A stretch of DNA of 64,000 nt, taken from positions 1 through 64,000 of the forward strand of contig NZ_BMTD01000023.1 in NCBI RefSeq assembly GCF_014649495.1. The letters are read 5' to 3'. The notes below the pieces were generated by a model. The model ran no database searches, was not told the DNA's origin, and worked only from the letters and a program-made list of their open reading frames with translations. The stretch's first letter is position 1. The number at the start of each line of letters is the position of its first letter. The position numbers were made by a program, and so were the translations under genes. Origin of the DNA: Streptomyces filipinensis (lineage in GTDB: Bacteria; Actinomycetota; Actinomycetes; Streptomycetales; Streptomycetaceae). Shown piece after piece: positions 6,877 through 16,192 of this stretch.

Positions 6877-9036
6877 GTGAGCAGCGAGAACGGGGCGCCC
6901 CGGGCAGAGGGGGACGGCGGGGCCGAAGGGGCGCCGCCGGAGCAGCTCGCGCTCATCCGGGAGAGTGTGCGCAAGGCCCGGACACCCCGGGCCAAACCGC
7001 GGACGTGGCGGGGGGCCGCGCTCGCCAAGGAACTGCCCGTCGCCCGGGTCCTGGTCGACAAGGGTGTGCTGCACCTCGACCGGTACTTCGACTACGCGGT
7101 GCCCGAGGACCTGGACGAGCAGGCCCAGCCCGGCGTGCGGGTGCGGGTGCGGTTCGGTGCCGGGCGCGGCCGGGTGCGCGAGGGACGCCGCGAGGGCGGC
7201 GGACTCATCGACGGGTTCCTCGTCGAGCGCCGGGCCGAGTCCGACTACCCGGGGCCGCTGGCCGCGCTGGCCCAGGTCGTGTCACCGGAGCCGGTGCTCG
7301 GCGAGGAACTGCTCGGACTCGCCCGGGCCGTGGCCGACCGGTACGCCGGAAGCCTCGCCGACGTGCTCCAGCTGGCCGTGCCACCGCGCAGCGCGCGAGC
7401 CGAACAGCGACCCTCGCCCGCGCCGCTGCCACCGCCGAAGGCCCCCGGGCCGGCCTCCTGGCGGCGGTACGAGCACGGGGGAGCGTTCATCGAGGCGCTC
7501 GCCTCAGGCGGATCGCCGCGGGCTGTCTGGAACGCGCTGCCGGGTCCGCTGTGGAGCGAGGAGATCGCCGTCGCCGTCGCCGCCACCCTCGCCTCGGGAC
7601 GCGGCGCCCTCGTCGTCGTACCGGACGGGCGGGCCGCCGCCCGGGTCGACGCGGCGCTCACCGCGCTGCTCGGCGAAGGCCGGCACGCGCTGCTCACCGC
7701 CGACGCCGGGCCCGAGAAGCGGTACGGCCAGTGGCTCGCCATACGCCGGGGCTCCGTACGGGCCGTGGTCGGCACGCGCGCGGCGATGTTCGCGCCCGTG
7801 CAGGACCTGGGGCTCGTCGCCCTCTGGGACGACGGCGACGACAGCCACAGCGAGCAGCACGCCCCGCAGCCGCACGCGCGCGACGTGCTGCTGCTGCGCG
7901 CCGCGCTGGACAAGTGCGCCTTCCTGCTGGGCGGGTTCGCCTGCACCGTGGAGGCCGCACAGCTCGTGCAGAGCGGCTGGGCCCGGCCGCTGGTCGCCGG
8001 GCGGGACCAGGTGCGCCGGGCCGCGCCCCTGGTCCGGACGGTCGGGGACGAGGACCTCGCCCGCGACGAGGCCGCCCGCGCCGCCCGGCTGCCGACCCTC
8101 GCCTGGCAGGCGGCCCGCGAAGGGCTGCGGCACGGCCCGGTGCTGGTGCAGGTCCCCCGGCGCGGCTACGCCCCCCGCATGGCCTGCGACCGGTGCCGGG
8201 CGCCCGCCCGGTGCCGGCACTGCGCGGGACCGCTCCAGGGACAGGACGCGGGCGTTCTGGGGTGCGGCTGGTGCGGACGCGAGGAGAGCGCGTGGCACTG
8301 TCCGGAGTGCGGCGGCTTCCGGCTGCGCGCCCAGGTCGTGGGGGCGCGGCGGACGGCCGAGGAACTGGGGCGCGCCTTTCCCGCCGTCCCGGTGCGCACC
8401 TCGGGACGGGAACACGTGCTGGACACGGTGCCGGGCACGCCCGCGCTGGTCGTCAGCACCCCGGGGGCCGAACCGGTCGCCGAGGGCGGCTACGCGGCCG
8501 CCCTCCTGCTCGACGGCTGGGCCATGCTCGTCCGGCCCGACCTGCGGGCCGGTGAGGACGCGCTGCGCCGGTGGATCGCGGCGGGAGCGCTGGTGCGGCC
8601 GCAGAGCGAGGGCGGCACGGTGGTCGTGGTGGCCGAGCCGACGCTGCGTCCCGTGCAGGCGCTGGTGCGCTGGGACCCCGTCGGGCATGCGGTGCGGGAG
8701 CTGGCCGAGCGGGCCGAGCTGGGGTTCCCGCCGGTGTCGCGGATGGCGGCGGTGTCGGGGCCGCCCGCGGCCGTCGCCGACTTCCTGGGCTCGGTCGAAC
8801 TACCGCCGGACGCCGAGGTGCTGGGTCCGGTGCCGATGCCGTCCACGCCGCCCGGGCGGCCCCGCAGGCCCGGAGCGCCGCCGCCGGGCGAGCACTGGGA
8901 CCGGGCTCTGGTCCGCGTACCGCCGGGCAGTGGGGCCGCGTTGGCTTCCGCGCTGAAGACCGCTCAGGCCGCGCGCATGGCCCGGGGAAGCGAGGAACCG
9001 GTGCGGGTGCGGATCGATCCGGTGGACATCGGGTGA
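6877..9036 (+). CDS. priA: PriA-like primosomal protein N', ATPase-degenerate actinobacterial form
   Basis: A 719-residue PriA homologue, the replication-restart protein. The N-terminal DNA-binding domain begins at ARVLVDKGVLHLDRYFDYAVP. The zinc-binding module is present with paired cysteines (CDRCRAPARCRHCAG, then CGWCG and CPECGG). The helicase motor is degenerate: where E. coli has a GSGKT P-loop this protein reads ALPGPLWSEE, and the DEEH Walker B box is replaced by LWDDGDDSHSE. Actinobacterial PriA proteins are known to lack these motifs, so it probably acts as a structural restart factor rather than a helicase. The GTG at 6877 is chosen from the start MSSENGAP. Confidence 0.9.
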   Translation: MSSENGAPRAEGDGGAEGAPPEQLALIRESVRKARTPRAKPRTWRGAALAKELPVARVLVDKGVLHLDRYFDYAVPEDLDEQAQPGVRVRVRFGAGRGRVREGRREGGGLIDGFLVERRAESDYPGPLAALAQVVSPEPVLGEELLGLARAVADRYAGSLADVLQLAVPPRSARAEQRPSPAPLPPPKAPGPASWRRYEHGGAFIEALASGGSPRAVWNALPGPLWSEEIAVAVAATLASGRGALVVVPDGRAAARVDAALTALLGEGRHALLTADAGPEKRYGQWLAIRRGSVRAVVGTRAAMFAPVQDLGLVALWDDGDDSHSEQHAPQPHARDVLLLRAALDKCAFLLGGFACTVEAAQLVQSGWARPLVAGRDQVRRAAPLVRTVGDEDLARDEAARAARLPTLAWQAAREGLRHGPVLVQVPRRGYAPRMACDRCRAPARCRHCAGPLQGQDAGVLGCGWCGREESAWHCPECGGFRLRAQVVGARRTAEELGRAFPAVPVRTSGREHVLDTVPGTPALVVSTPGAEPVAEGGYAAALLLDGWAMLVRPDLRAGEDALRRWIAAGALVRPQSEGGTVVVVAEPTLRPVQALVRWDPVGHAVRELAERAELGFPPVSRMAAVSGPPAAVADFLGSVELPPDAEVLGPVPMPSTPPGRPRRPGAPPPGEHWDRALVRVPPGSGAALASALKTAQAARMARGSEEPVRVRIDPVDIG

Positions 9037-9143
9037 GGGGAACCCCGGTGGACAACGGGTGGGGGAAGTCCGGTGGACAACGGGTGGGGGAGGTCCGGCG
9101 GACTTCGGGTGAGGGGGGCCGGCGGACTTCGGACGAGGAAAGG
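9019..9143 (+). repeat. Five near-tandem copies of a 25-bp repeat at the end of priA
   Basis: Units start at about 9019, 9045, 9070, 9095 and 9119. Each begins CCGG(T/C)GGAC and continues with CGGG and a G-rich tail. The first copy encodes the last PriA residues and its stop codon. Copies 2 and 3 differ at a single base. No ORF or hairpin terminator is obvious in the array. Confidence 0.85.
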
Positions 9144-9238
9144 TGACTGTTCCCTGCCGCTTCCTCGGTGTCCGTGCGTGCTCCCTCGCAGGTGCGTCAG
9201 CCCTCCCGGACGCTCCCGGGAGGGCGGGGACAGGACCG

Positions 9239-9772
9239 TCAGCCGTTGCGCGGACCGGGGAAAGCCGTCGGGCGGGCGTCGTCGCGCAGGGTCTGGCTGC
9301 CGGCGGTCGGCTGCTGGGGCATCGAGCGGGCCGCGGGAACCGTGGGCAGGCCGGTGTTGACGTTGAGCGTGCGGGTACCGGACGGCTCCGTGCTCCGCTC
9401 GGCCTCGGCGGCCGCCTGGGTCGCGGCGCGGCGGGCGCCGTAACGGCGGTGCACCGCCTGCTTGGTGACACCGAGCGCGGAGCCCACCGCGTCCCACGAG
9501 AAGCCGAGCGAGCGGTCGAAGTCCACGGCGGCCGTGACCAGGGTTTCGACACTGTCCCGGAGTTCCTGGGCGAGGCGCACCGTCGGGGCGGGAGCGCGTC
9601 CGTAGACGACGAAGCCCGTGGACGGGCCGGAGCGGCGCGGGCGGTAGACGTTGCCCAGCTGGGCGGTGAGCGTGCGCAGCGCGTCCACCTGCCGGCGGAC
9701 CCGCTCGATGTCCCGCACCAGCAAGTGCAGGCTGGCCCGGGCCTGGGCGTCGTGGGTTGCGTGGTCGGCCAT
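9239..9772 (-). CDS. Small helix-turn-helix protein conserved in Streptomyces
   Basis: A 177-residue protein of unknown role. Residues 1-40 form a charged amphipathic helix (LLVRDIERVRRQVDALRTLTAQL), probably for self-association. A helix-turn-helix of the resolvase/sigma-4 type lies at 91-112 (SWDAVGSALGVTKQAVHRRYG). The C-terminal 60 residues are Pro/Thr/Arg-rich and probably disordered. The ATG at 9772 is preferred over the in-frame TTG two codons upstream because GAGAGG lies at the proper distance. It is transcribed towards priA and away from fmt. Its DNA target is unknown. Confidence 0.75.
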   Translation of the reverse strand: MADHATHDAQARASLHLLVRDIERVRRQVDALRTLTAQLGNVYRPRRSGPSTGFVVYGRAPAPTVRLAQELRDSVETLVTAAVDFDRSLGFSWDAVGSALGVTKQAVHRRYGARRAATQAAAEAERSTEPSGTRTLNVNTGLPTVPAARSMPQQPTAGSQTLRDDARPTAFPGPRNG

Positions 9773-10033
9773 GAACAAGCCTCTCGAACCGGCGTTGAAA
9801 GAAATCGGGCCGCGAAAAGGCCCTGGGTGGTCAACTCTCTCTTGACCAACGCGTGTGCGCTCCGCTGGTCACGGGGTGGGGGCGTACGGGCATATGCATA
9901 CGCCGGGCGGTGGCTCGCGCGCCCGTCTGCGGTGCCAGGTGCGTGCGTCCGTGGTCATGACCCGTCCCGCCGCCGGTGGTCATAGACTGGTGCGCTGCCC
10001 GTCAACCCCCGCCCGAGAGGCCCGATCCCGCCC

Positions 10034-10966
10034 ATGAAGCTTGTCTTCGCCGGTACCCCCGAGGTCGCCGTTCCCGCTCTGGACGCCCTGATCGCCTCCG
10101 GGCGGCACGAGGTGGCCGCCGTCGTCACGCGGCCCGACGCGCCGGCCGGGCGCGGGCGCAGGCTGGTCGCGTCACCCGTGGCCCAGCGCGCGGAGGAGGC
10201 CGGGATCGAGGTGCTGAAGCCCCTCAGCCCGCGCGACCCGGAGTTCCTGGAGCGGCTGAAGGAGATCGCCCCGGACTGCTGCCCGGTCGTCGCCTACGGC
10301 GCCCTGCTGCCCAGGGTCGCCCTCGACATCCCGGCCCACGGCTGGGTCAACCTGCACTTCTCGCTGCTGCCCGCCTGGCGCGGGGCGGCACCGGTGCAGC
10401 ACGCTCTCATGGCGGGCGACGAGATCACCGGTGCGGCCACCTTCCTCATCGAGGAGGGACTCGACTCGGGGCCGGTGTACGGCACCGTCACCGAGGAGAT
10501 CCGGCCCACCGACACCAGCGGAGACCTGCTCACCCGGCTCGCCTTCGCCGGTGCCGGACTGCTCGCCGCGACCATGGACGGCATCGAGGACGGCACCCTG
10601 AAGGCCGTACCGCAGCCGGCCGAGGGCATCACCCTCGCACCGAAGATCACCGTCGAGGACGCCCAGGTCGACTGGGCCACGCCCGCGCTGCGCGTCGACC
10701 GGGTCGTGCGCGGCTGCACCCCGGCGCCCGGCGCCTGGACCACCTTCCGCGGCGAGCGGCTCAAGCTCATCCACGTCACTCCCGTGCCCGAGCGCACCGA
10801 CCTCGCGCCGGGGAGGATGGCGGTCGGCAAGAACAGCGTGCACGTGGGCACCGGTTCGTACGCCGTCGAGCTGCTCTGGGTGCAGGCGCAGGGCAAGAAG
10901 CCGATGCGCGCCGCCGACTGGGCCCGCGGCGTGCGCATCGCCGAGGGCGAGACGCTCGGCGGCTGA
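10034..10966 (+). CDS. fmt: Methionyl-tRNA formyltransferase
   Basis: A 310-residue enzyme that formylates initiator Met-tRNA using 10-formyltetrahydrofolate. The N-terminal Rossmann domain starts MKLVFAGTPEVAVPAL. The formyl-transfer site has the motif NLHFSLLPAWRGAAPVQ at about 111-127, with the Asn and His used in catalysis. The C-terminal OB-like tRNA-binding domain is present. The ATG at 10034 gives the family length. A TAGACT -10-like hexamer lies at 9983-9988. rsmB follows 81 bases downstream; fmt-rsmB is a widespread pairing in bacteria. Confidence 0.96.
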   Translation: MKLVFAGTPEVAVPALDALIASGRHEVAAVVTRPDAPAGRGRRLVASPVAQRAEEAGIEVLKPLSPRDPEFLERLKEIAPDCCPVVAYGALLPRVALDIPAHGWVNLHFSLLPAWRGAAPVQHALMAGDEITGAATFLIEEGLDSGPVYGTVTEEIRPTDTSGDLLTRLAFAGAGLLAATMDGIEDGTLKAVPQPAEGITLAPKITVEDAQVDWATPALRVDRVVRGCTPAPGAWTTFRGERLKLIHVTPVPERTDLAPGRMAVGKNSVHVGTGSYAVELLWVQAQGKKPMRAADWARGVRIAEGETLGG

Positions 10967-11047
10967 GGCCCGGGCGGCGGGGGTGACGGTGTCCCGACGT
11001 ACGCTGGACACCGCACCCTCCTCTTTCACATCCGGAGCACCTTTTTC

Positions 11048-12475
11048 GTGAGCGAGCAGTCCCGGCGGCCGCGCAAGCCTGCCAAGCCCTACCGCCGTCC
11101 CCAGAAGGACCCCGTCCGCATCCTCGCCTTCGAGGCGCTGCGCGCGGTCGACGAGCGGGACGCGTACGCCAACCTCGTGCTGCCCCCGCTGCTGCGCAAG
11201 GCGCGCGAGAAGGAGGGACCGGAGAATTTCGACGCGCGGGACGCCGCCCTCGCCACCGAGCTGGTGTACGGCACGCTGCGGCGCCAGGGCACGTACGACG
11301 CGGTGATCGCCGCCTGTGTCGACCGGCCGTTGCGCGAGGTCGACCCGCCGGTCCTCGACGTGCTCAGCCTCGGTGTGCACCAGCTGCTCGGCACCCGCAT
11401 CCCGACCCACGCCGCCGTGTCCGCCTCCGTGGAACTGGCGCGCGTCGTGCTCGGCGACGGGCGGGCCAAGTTCGTCAACGCCGTGCTGCGCAAGGTCGCC
11501 CAGCACGATCTCGACGGGTGGCTGGAGAAGGTCGCGCCCCCCTACGACGAGGATCCCGAGGACCACCTCGCCGTCGTGCACTCACATCCCCGCTGGGTGG
11601 TCTCCGCGCTCTGGGACTCGCTCGGCGGTGGCCGCGCCGGCATCGAGGACCTGCTGGAGGCCGACAACGAACGGCCCGAGGTGACGCTCGTCGCGCGGCC
11701 GGGGCGGGCCACCGCCGAGGAGCTGCTGCGCGAGCACGCCGCCGTACCGGGGCGCTGGTCGCCGTACGCCGTGCGGCTCGCCGAGGGCGGCGAGCCGGGT
11801 GCCGTGGAGGCCGTGCGCGAGGGCCGGGCCGGGGTGCAGGACGAGGGCAGCCAGCTGGTCGCCCTCGCGCTCGCCAACGCGCCGGTCGAGGGCTCCGACA
11901 GCAGATGGCTGGACGGGTGCGCCGGTCCCGGCGGCAAGGCCGCGCTGCTGGCCGCGCTCGCCGCCGAGCGGGGCGCCACGCTCCTCGCCTCCGAGAAGCA
12001 GCCGCACCGGGCGGGCCTGGTCGCCAAGGCGCTGGCCGGCAACCCGGGGCCGTACCAGGTCATCGCCGCCGACGGCACCCGGCCGCCGTGGCGGCCCGGC
12101 ACCTTCGACCGTGTGCTGATGGACGTGCCCTGCACCGGGCTCGGCGCGCTGCGCCGACGCCCCGAGGCCCGCTGGCGGCGGCGCCCGGAGGACCTGGACA
12201 ACTTCGCTCCCCTCCAGCGCGCCCTGCTGCGCACCGCGCTCGACTCGGTGCGTGTCGGCGGGGTCGTCGGCTACGCCACCTGCTCGCCGCACCTCGCCGA
12301 GACCCGCGCGGTCGTCTCCGACGTCCTCAAGCAGCGCCCGGAGGCCGAGCTGATCGACGCCCGTCCGCTGCTGCCGGGTGTGCCGGCGCTCGGCGAGGGC
12401 CCGGACGTACAGCTGTGGCCGCATCTGCACGGGACCGACGCGATGTACCTGGCGCTCATCCGGCGCACCGGCTGA
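11048..12475 (+). CDS. rsmB: 16S rRNA cytosine-C5 methyltransferase RsmB (Sun)
   Basis: A 475-residue methyltransferase that modifies C967 of 16S rRNA (E. coli numbering). The N-terminal NusB-like RNA-binding domain covers about 25-165. The SAM-binding motif LDGCAGPGGKAALLAAL and the two catalytic-cysteine motifs DVPCTGLGALRRRP and YATCSPHLAET are all present. It is in the fmt neighbourhood as expected. It ends 19 bases before the convergent 3' end of the caspase-like gene, so this is the left edge of the accessory cassette. Confidence 0.95.
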   Translation: MSEQSRRPRKPAKPYRRPQKDPVRILAFEALRAVDERDAYANLVLPPLLRKAREKEGPENFDARDAALATELVYGTLRRQGTYDAVIAACVDRPLREVDPPVLDVLSLGVHQLLGTRIPTHAAVSASVELARVVLGDGRAKFVNAVLRKVAQHDLDGWLEKVAPPYDEDPEDHLAVVHSHPRWVVSALWDSLGGGRAGIEDLLEADNERPEVTLVARPGRATAEELLREHAAVPGRWSPYAVRLAEGGEPGAVEAVREGRAGVQDEGSQLVALALANAPVEGSDSRWLDGCAGPGGKAALLAALAAERGATLLASEKQPHRAGLVAKALAGNPGPYQVIAADGTRPPWRPGTFDRVLMDVPCTGLGALRRRPEARWRRRPEDLDNFAPLQRALLRTALDSVRVGGVVGYATCSPHLAETRAVVSDVLKQRPEAELIDARPLLPGVPALGEGPDVQLWPHLHGTDAMYLALIRRTG

Positions 12476-12494
12476 CCCGGCGCCGGCCGCGCGG

Positions 12495-15221
12495 TCAGCG
12501 GAAGGACAGGGGGCGGCGGGCGGTGACCGCCTCAGCGACGGTGTCCAGCACATGCGGGTGGGCGTGGAGGTTGTCGCTCCGGGCCTGAACGCGGAAGAGC
12601 GGGGGGAAGGACTCCCCTGGGCGGACGGTGCTGAGCAACGGCACCGTCGAGTCGCCGGAGAAGTCCTCTCCCCGGTACGTGTCGAGCAGGGTGACCACGC
12701 CGTCCGTGATCCGGAGGGTCGTGGGGGTGGGCTGGCCTGTGCCGATGATGCGCTGCTCGCGGGGCCGGTCGTCGGCGGAGGAGGACTCGGCCGCCAGGAG
12801 CTCGTCGGTGAAGAGCATGCCTTCCCGCACCCGCGCGCGGTCGAGCGGGGGAAGGGACACCTCGTCGATGCGGAACAGCTCTTCGCCGCGCTCCACGCAC
12901 GCGTACTGGGGCAGCACCTGGTACGCGGAAGGCAACGTGCGCAGGAGGGAGCCGATTCGCTCCCCGAACACGCGCGGTCCGCTGCCATGGACCATCTGGC
13001 GCACCATCTTGGGAACGCCCCGCAGGGGAGTGCCGATCATGATCAGGCGACGGGTGAGGACGGCTCCACCGAGCACCGAGACGTACCAGCGCGCGGGAAG
13101 GCCGCCCGTCCCGTGGCAGACGAAGACGACCTTCGCGTCGCTGTAGGGGCCGCCCTGGGCACGCCAGCGCTCCAGCGCCGGCTCCACGAGCGTGCCCAGC
13201 CACCTCCCGACCCACCGGTGGGACAGCCTCCAGTCGTAGGCGATCGGCAGGAGGTTCCCCGGCGGCGAGGCGCGGTCGGCGGAGACGTCACGGCAACCGA
13301 GATGGCGAAGACGGGCGAGCAGCTTGTCGTACCCCGTGGACAGGGTGATCAGGCCAGGCAGCAACTGCGCCGTGGGTTGCAGGCGCACCGGCGCGATCCC
13401 GTCGTCGGCCGGCCCGTCGCCGATGCCGGGGGCGAGGGAGAGAGCGCGCAGGGATCGATCGGGCCGGGTTCCCCAGCGCCAGGCGGTTCGGGAACTGATG
13501 TCCCAGACCGGTTCGTCTCCGCGCCGCAACGTGCTGGCCATGAAGGTCGGCAGGACCACCACAAGATCCGTCACCGGCGGGAGGCCCGCCCGCCGACCGG
13601 GCGCGGGCCGGGACGGTTCCGCAGCGGCAGGCGGTCGCGCCGCGGGGCGGAACAGGGGGTTCCGGAAGAGTGCCCCGGACCGTCCGGTCGTGGCACAGGA
13701 GCTCGACCTGCCCCGGCGGCTTCTCGCCTCCTCCGAGCGGAGCGCGTGGAAAAGGTCCTCACCGGTGATGTACTCCTGGTCCGGGGCCCAGCCGACGAGC
13801 CCCGGCGAGGACGGGCCGTCGCTGAGGAGCGCGCAGACCTGTCCGGCCAGGGACGGGGCACGGTCGCTCTCCGGCGCACGGTGAGCGACGATCACACCAC
13901 GCCATTCACCGGGTCCTGCCGCGGCCGGGGGGGCGGTATGGGAGGCGTCGGTGCCGAGGGCGTCGCACAGGTCCAGGAGCAGCAGCTCCCGCTCCGCGGA
14001 CGCGGCGCCGAGGCGCGCGCCCAGTTCGTCGAGGGCGATCGACCGGCCGGGATCCGGCGGACGGTCGGCGGGGACCTGGCCGTCCGAGCCGTCCAAGGTC
14101 ACGAACTGCTTTCCGTCGGCGGTCCGCCGAGACCCGTGACCGCTGATCAGGACGACGAGGGACGACAGACCCGCCGGCAGGTCCCACAGCCCCCACAGGT
14201 CCTCCTGCGTGCGCGTCTCGTACCCCGAGTCCCGCAGGACGGCCGCCAGGCGCTGCGCGTCGGAGCGTGCGCCGGGGCCGGAGTCCGCCCGCGTGCCGAT
14301 CGCGAGGAACAGCCGGCGGCCGCGCCGGGCCGGGGCGAGGAGCTCGTACTCGACGCCACGCGCCGTGCGCAGGCGGAGCGGCTGTGGGCCCACCGGACGG
14401 CTGACCACCGCGCCGGGGTCGATGACAAGGTGCTGGTCGGCCGTGCCCGAGGGGTCCACGAGGGTCAGGAGCCTCGGTGAGGTGTCGGGTACGGCGATGG
14501 AGTACCCACCGCGTCCGTCGCGCAGGTCGCCCACCTCAAGGCGCTCCGCGGTCCTGCGTACACCGATGTCCACGTCCTGCAGCAGATGCACCACGTCGTA
14601 CAGATCGGAGGCTGCCATGGCGGGTGGGGGGACGAGCGGAGTCACCGCCGACGGGCGACGGTCCAGGGCCACATGGGCCAGCTTCCAGGCGGCGGACGTC
14701 TGCTGGGCGGCCGGGGGCAGGCGGTCCCAGGCCGAGGCGAACCACTTGGCCACACCTCCGCGTTCCTGGACGATCACCGCCTTGAGGGCGGGGGCGAGCG
14801 CGGCGTCGATCTCGTCCGGGCGGCCCGACAGGGCCAGCCAGGTGATGTGTTCCTCCAGCCGCAGCGCCGGGGACAGGTGGGCGTGCACACGGTCGATGCA
14901 GGACCATGCGGTGTGCAGGCGGTCGGCCGGCGGCCGGGCCGCCAGCAGCTGGGCCAGATGGGCATGCAGATTGCGCCTCGCCTGTGGTTCGAGGAGCACG
15001 CCCTTCGTGCCCCGTGACACGACCAGGTCGCTGAACCAGAAGTCCGCCTCCGCGTCCACGTCCAGCCAGGGAAACAGGCTCCTTCGGACGGTTCTGACCA
15101 ACTCCGGCTCGATACGGACCGCGACGCTCAGCACCGCCGCCATGTCGTACAGCGGACGTGGCAGCCCTGGCGACGTGCTCTCCAGGGCCCGCCGTAGAGC
15201 GGGGGACGGCCGGCTCGTCAC
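12495..15221 (-). CDS. Caspase-like peptidase fused to an LCAT-like alpha/beta-hydrolase domain
   Basis: A 908-residue multidomain protein, last gene of the minus-strand operon. Residues 20-185 are mainly helical with no family I can name. A caspase-fold (C14-like) segment covers about 300-500, with the histidine motif LVVLISGHGSRR (His362) and the cysteine motif LLLLDLCDALG (Cys419). After a Pro/Arg-rich linker (505-548) comes a region resembling lecithin:cholesterol acyltransferases (about 549-900), with VVFVCHGTGGLPARWY at 698-713, GDSTVP at 856-861 and a His-rich HAHPH at 886-890. In LCATs the first motif reads HSMGG; here the nucleophile position is Gly704, so this half is probably not a hydrolase. 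The GTG at 15221 overlaps the upstream stop (GTGA) and has GGAG in place. Confidence 0.8.
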   Translation of the reverse strand: MTSRPSPALRRALESTSPGLPRPLYDMAAVLSVAVRIEPELVRTVRRSLFPWLDVDAEADFWFSDLVVSRGTKGVLLEPQARRNLHAHLAQLLAARPPADRLHTAWSCIDRVHAHLSPALRLEEHITWLALSGRPDEIDAALAPALKAVIVQERGGVAKWFASAWDRLPPAAQQTSAAWKLAHVALDRRPSAVTPLVPPPAMAASDLYDVVHLLQDVDIGVRRTAERLEVGDLRDGRGGYSIAVPDTSPRLLTLVDPSGTADQHLVIDPGAVVSRPVGPQPLRLRTARGVEYELLAPARRGRRLFLAIGTRADSGPGARSDAQRLAAVLRDSGYETRTQEDLWGLWDLPAGLSSLVVLISGHGSRRTADGKQFVTLDGSDGQVPADRPPDPGRSIALDELGARLGAASAERELLLLDLCDALGTDASHTAPPAAAGPGEWRGVIVAHRAPESDRAPSLAGQVCALLSDGPSSPGLVGWAPDQEYITGEDLFHALRSEEARSRRGRSSSCATTGRSGALFRNPLFRPAARPPAAAEPSRPAPGRRAGLPPVTDLVVVLPTFMASTLRRGDEPVWDISSRTAWRWGTRPDRSLRALSLAPGIGDGPADDGIAPVRLQPTAQLLPGLITLSTGYDKLLARLRHLGCRDVSADRASPPGNLLPIAYDWRLSHRWVGRWLGTLVEPALERWRAQGGPYSDAKVVFVCHGTGGLPARWYVSVLGGAVLTRRLIMIGTPLRGVPKMVRQMVHGSGPRVFGERIGSLLRTLPSAYQVLPQYACVERGEELFRIDEVSLPPLDRARVREGMLFTDELLAAESSSADDRPREQRIIGTGQPTPTTLRITDGVVTLLDTYRGEDFSGDSTVPLLSTVRPGESFPPLFRVQARSDNLHAHPHVLDTVAEAVTARRPLSFR

Positions 15222-16192
15222 CGGCGCTCCGCGGCGAGCGCGGCTGCGACCGTGTTGACCGTGGTCCGTTCGGACCAGGGGATGACCGGCACCCGCGAAC
15301 GCAGCCGGTGCGGGACGCGGTGCTTCGGATAGGGGACGAGCGCGACCGGGGCACAGCCCGCTCGCCTGACGAGGTGCGTCAGCTGCGACCACTCGGCGGC
15401 CGAGGCGCGTCGCGGGTCGAGCGGATCACCGCCGATCCCCAGGTCGGACACGATGAGGACGCGGGTTCCCCGGGACGGCGGACGGTAGGGTCCCCAATGA
15501 CGCCGTTGTCCCGGACCGGCGCCGCGCAGCGGTGAGTCGGAGAAATAGCGGACACTGACGCGCTCGGACCCCATCAGCGTCCGCATGTCGTCCAGCAGCC
15601 GCCGCTGGTCCCTCAGGAAGGGCCGCATGCCCTCCCCGAGATCCATCAGCACCTGCACGCCGAACCGCAGGGTCGGACGCGGGGTCCGTGGCAGACGCGC
15701 ACATGACCTTCCCTGCGCACAGGCCTTCACCAGGGCGTCGACCCGTACGGGTCCGCTCCGGGCGTCCGGCATCGTCAGCGCGGTCTGCAGGATGGCCCGA
15801 GTGGACCGTGCCGGGAACAACGGCTCCGGGTCAGGCGGGGAGGCCGCCGCCTGCGAGGGCACCTCCGGCAGGGACGGCACCGCCGTCCAGTCGGGCCCGG
15901 CAGGTGCGTCGCGGGCCACCGGGGCGAGGGCGGGCAGCGCCGCTCCAGGACGTTCCTCCCGCGGTGGGCTGTCGTGCCCCGGCGCGGCGGACGCCGGCCA
16001 CTCGGCGTCGAACGCGGCGCTCCAGGTGTCCCCCGCCGCGTCCGCGAGCGGATCCTCCTCGGGCTCCACGGCGCCGGCCGGATCACCGAGAAGACCGAGG
16101 AGCCGTGCGATGTCCCCGGCGGCGGAGCGGTGGGGGTGCGATGCCAGGGCGCGCACGAGATCGCCCAGCCACACGTGCGAGGAACGCGGCAT
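15218..16192 (-). CDS. vWA-like partner protein of the MoxR ATPase
   Basis: A 324-residue protein. Residues 1-45 form a helical segment (LGDLVRALASHPHRSAAGDIARLLGLL) like the start of SAV_2336-type proteins. Residues 45-170 are acidic and Pro/Ala-rich and probably disordered. A vWA-like Rossmann domain follows with FGVQVLMDLGEGMRPF at 178-192 and TRVLIVSDLGIGG at 243-255. The MIDAS signature DxSxS is reduced to DLGEG, keeping the aspartate but losing both serines, so metal binding is doubtful. The ATG at 16192 overlaps the MoxR stop in a TGATG arrangement, and its own stop overlaps the caspase-gene GTG. Tight coupling implies the proteins act together. vWA proteins are usual partners of MoxR ATPases. 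Confidence 0.75.
   Translation of the reverse strand: MPRSSHVWLGDLVRALASHPHRSAAGDIARLLGLLGDPAGAVEPEEDPLADAAGDTWSAAFDAEWPASAAPGHDSPPREERPGAALPALAPVARDAPAGPDWTAVPSLPEVPSQAAASPPDPEPLFPARSTRAILQTALTMPDARSGPVRVDALVKACAQGRSCARLPRTPRPTLRFGVQVLMDLGEGMRPFLRDQRRLLDDMRTLMGSERVSVRYFSDSPLRGAGPGQRRHWGPYRPPSRGTRVLIVSDLGIGGDPLDPRRASAAEWSQLTHLVRRAGCAPVALVPYPKHRVPHRLRSRVPVIPWSERTTVNTVAAALAAERR

Noticed and set aside
9776..9795. tRNA-like T-arm sequence upstream of the HTH gene
   Set aside because: Only a CGGTTCGAG-like stretch is present; no acceptor, D or anticodon stems can be drawn around it.
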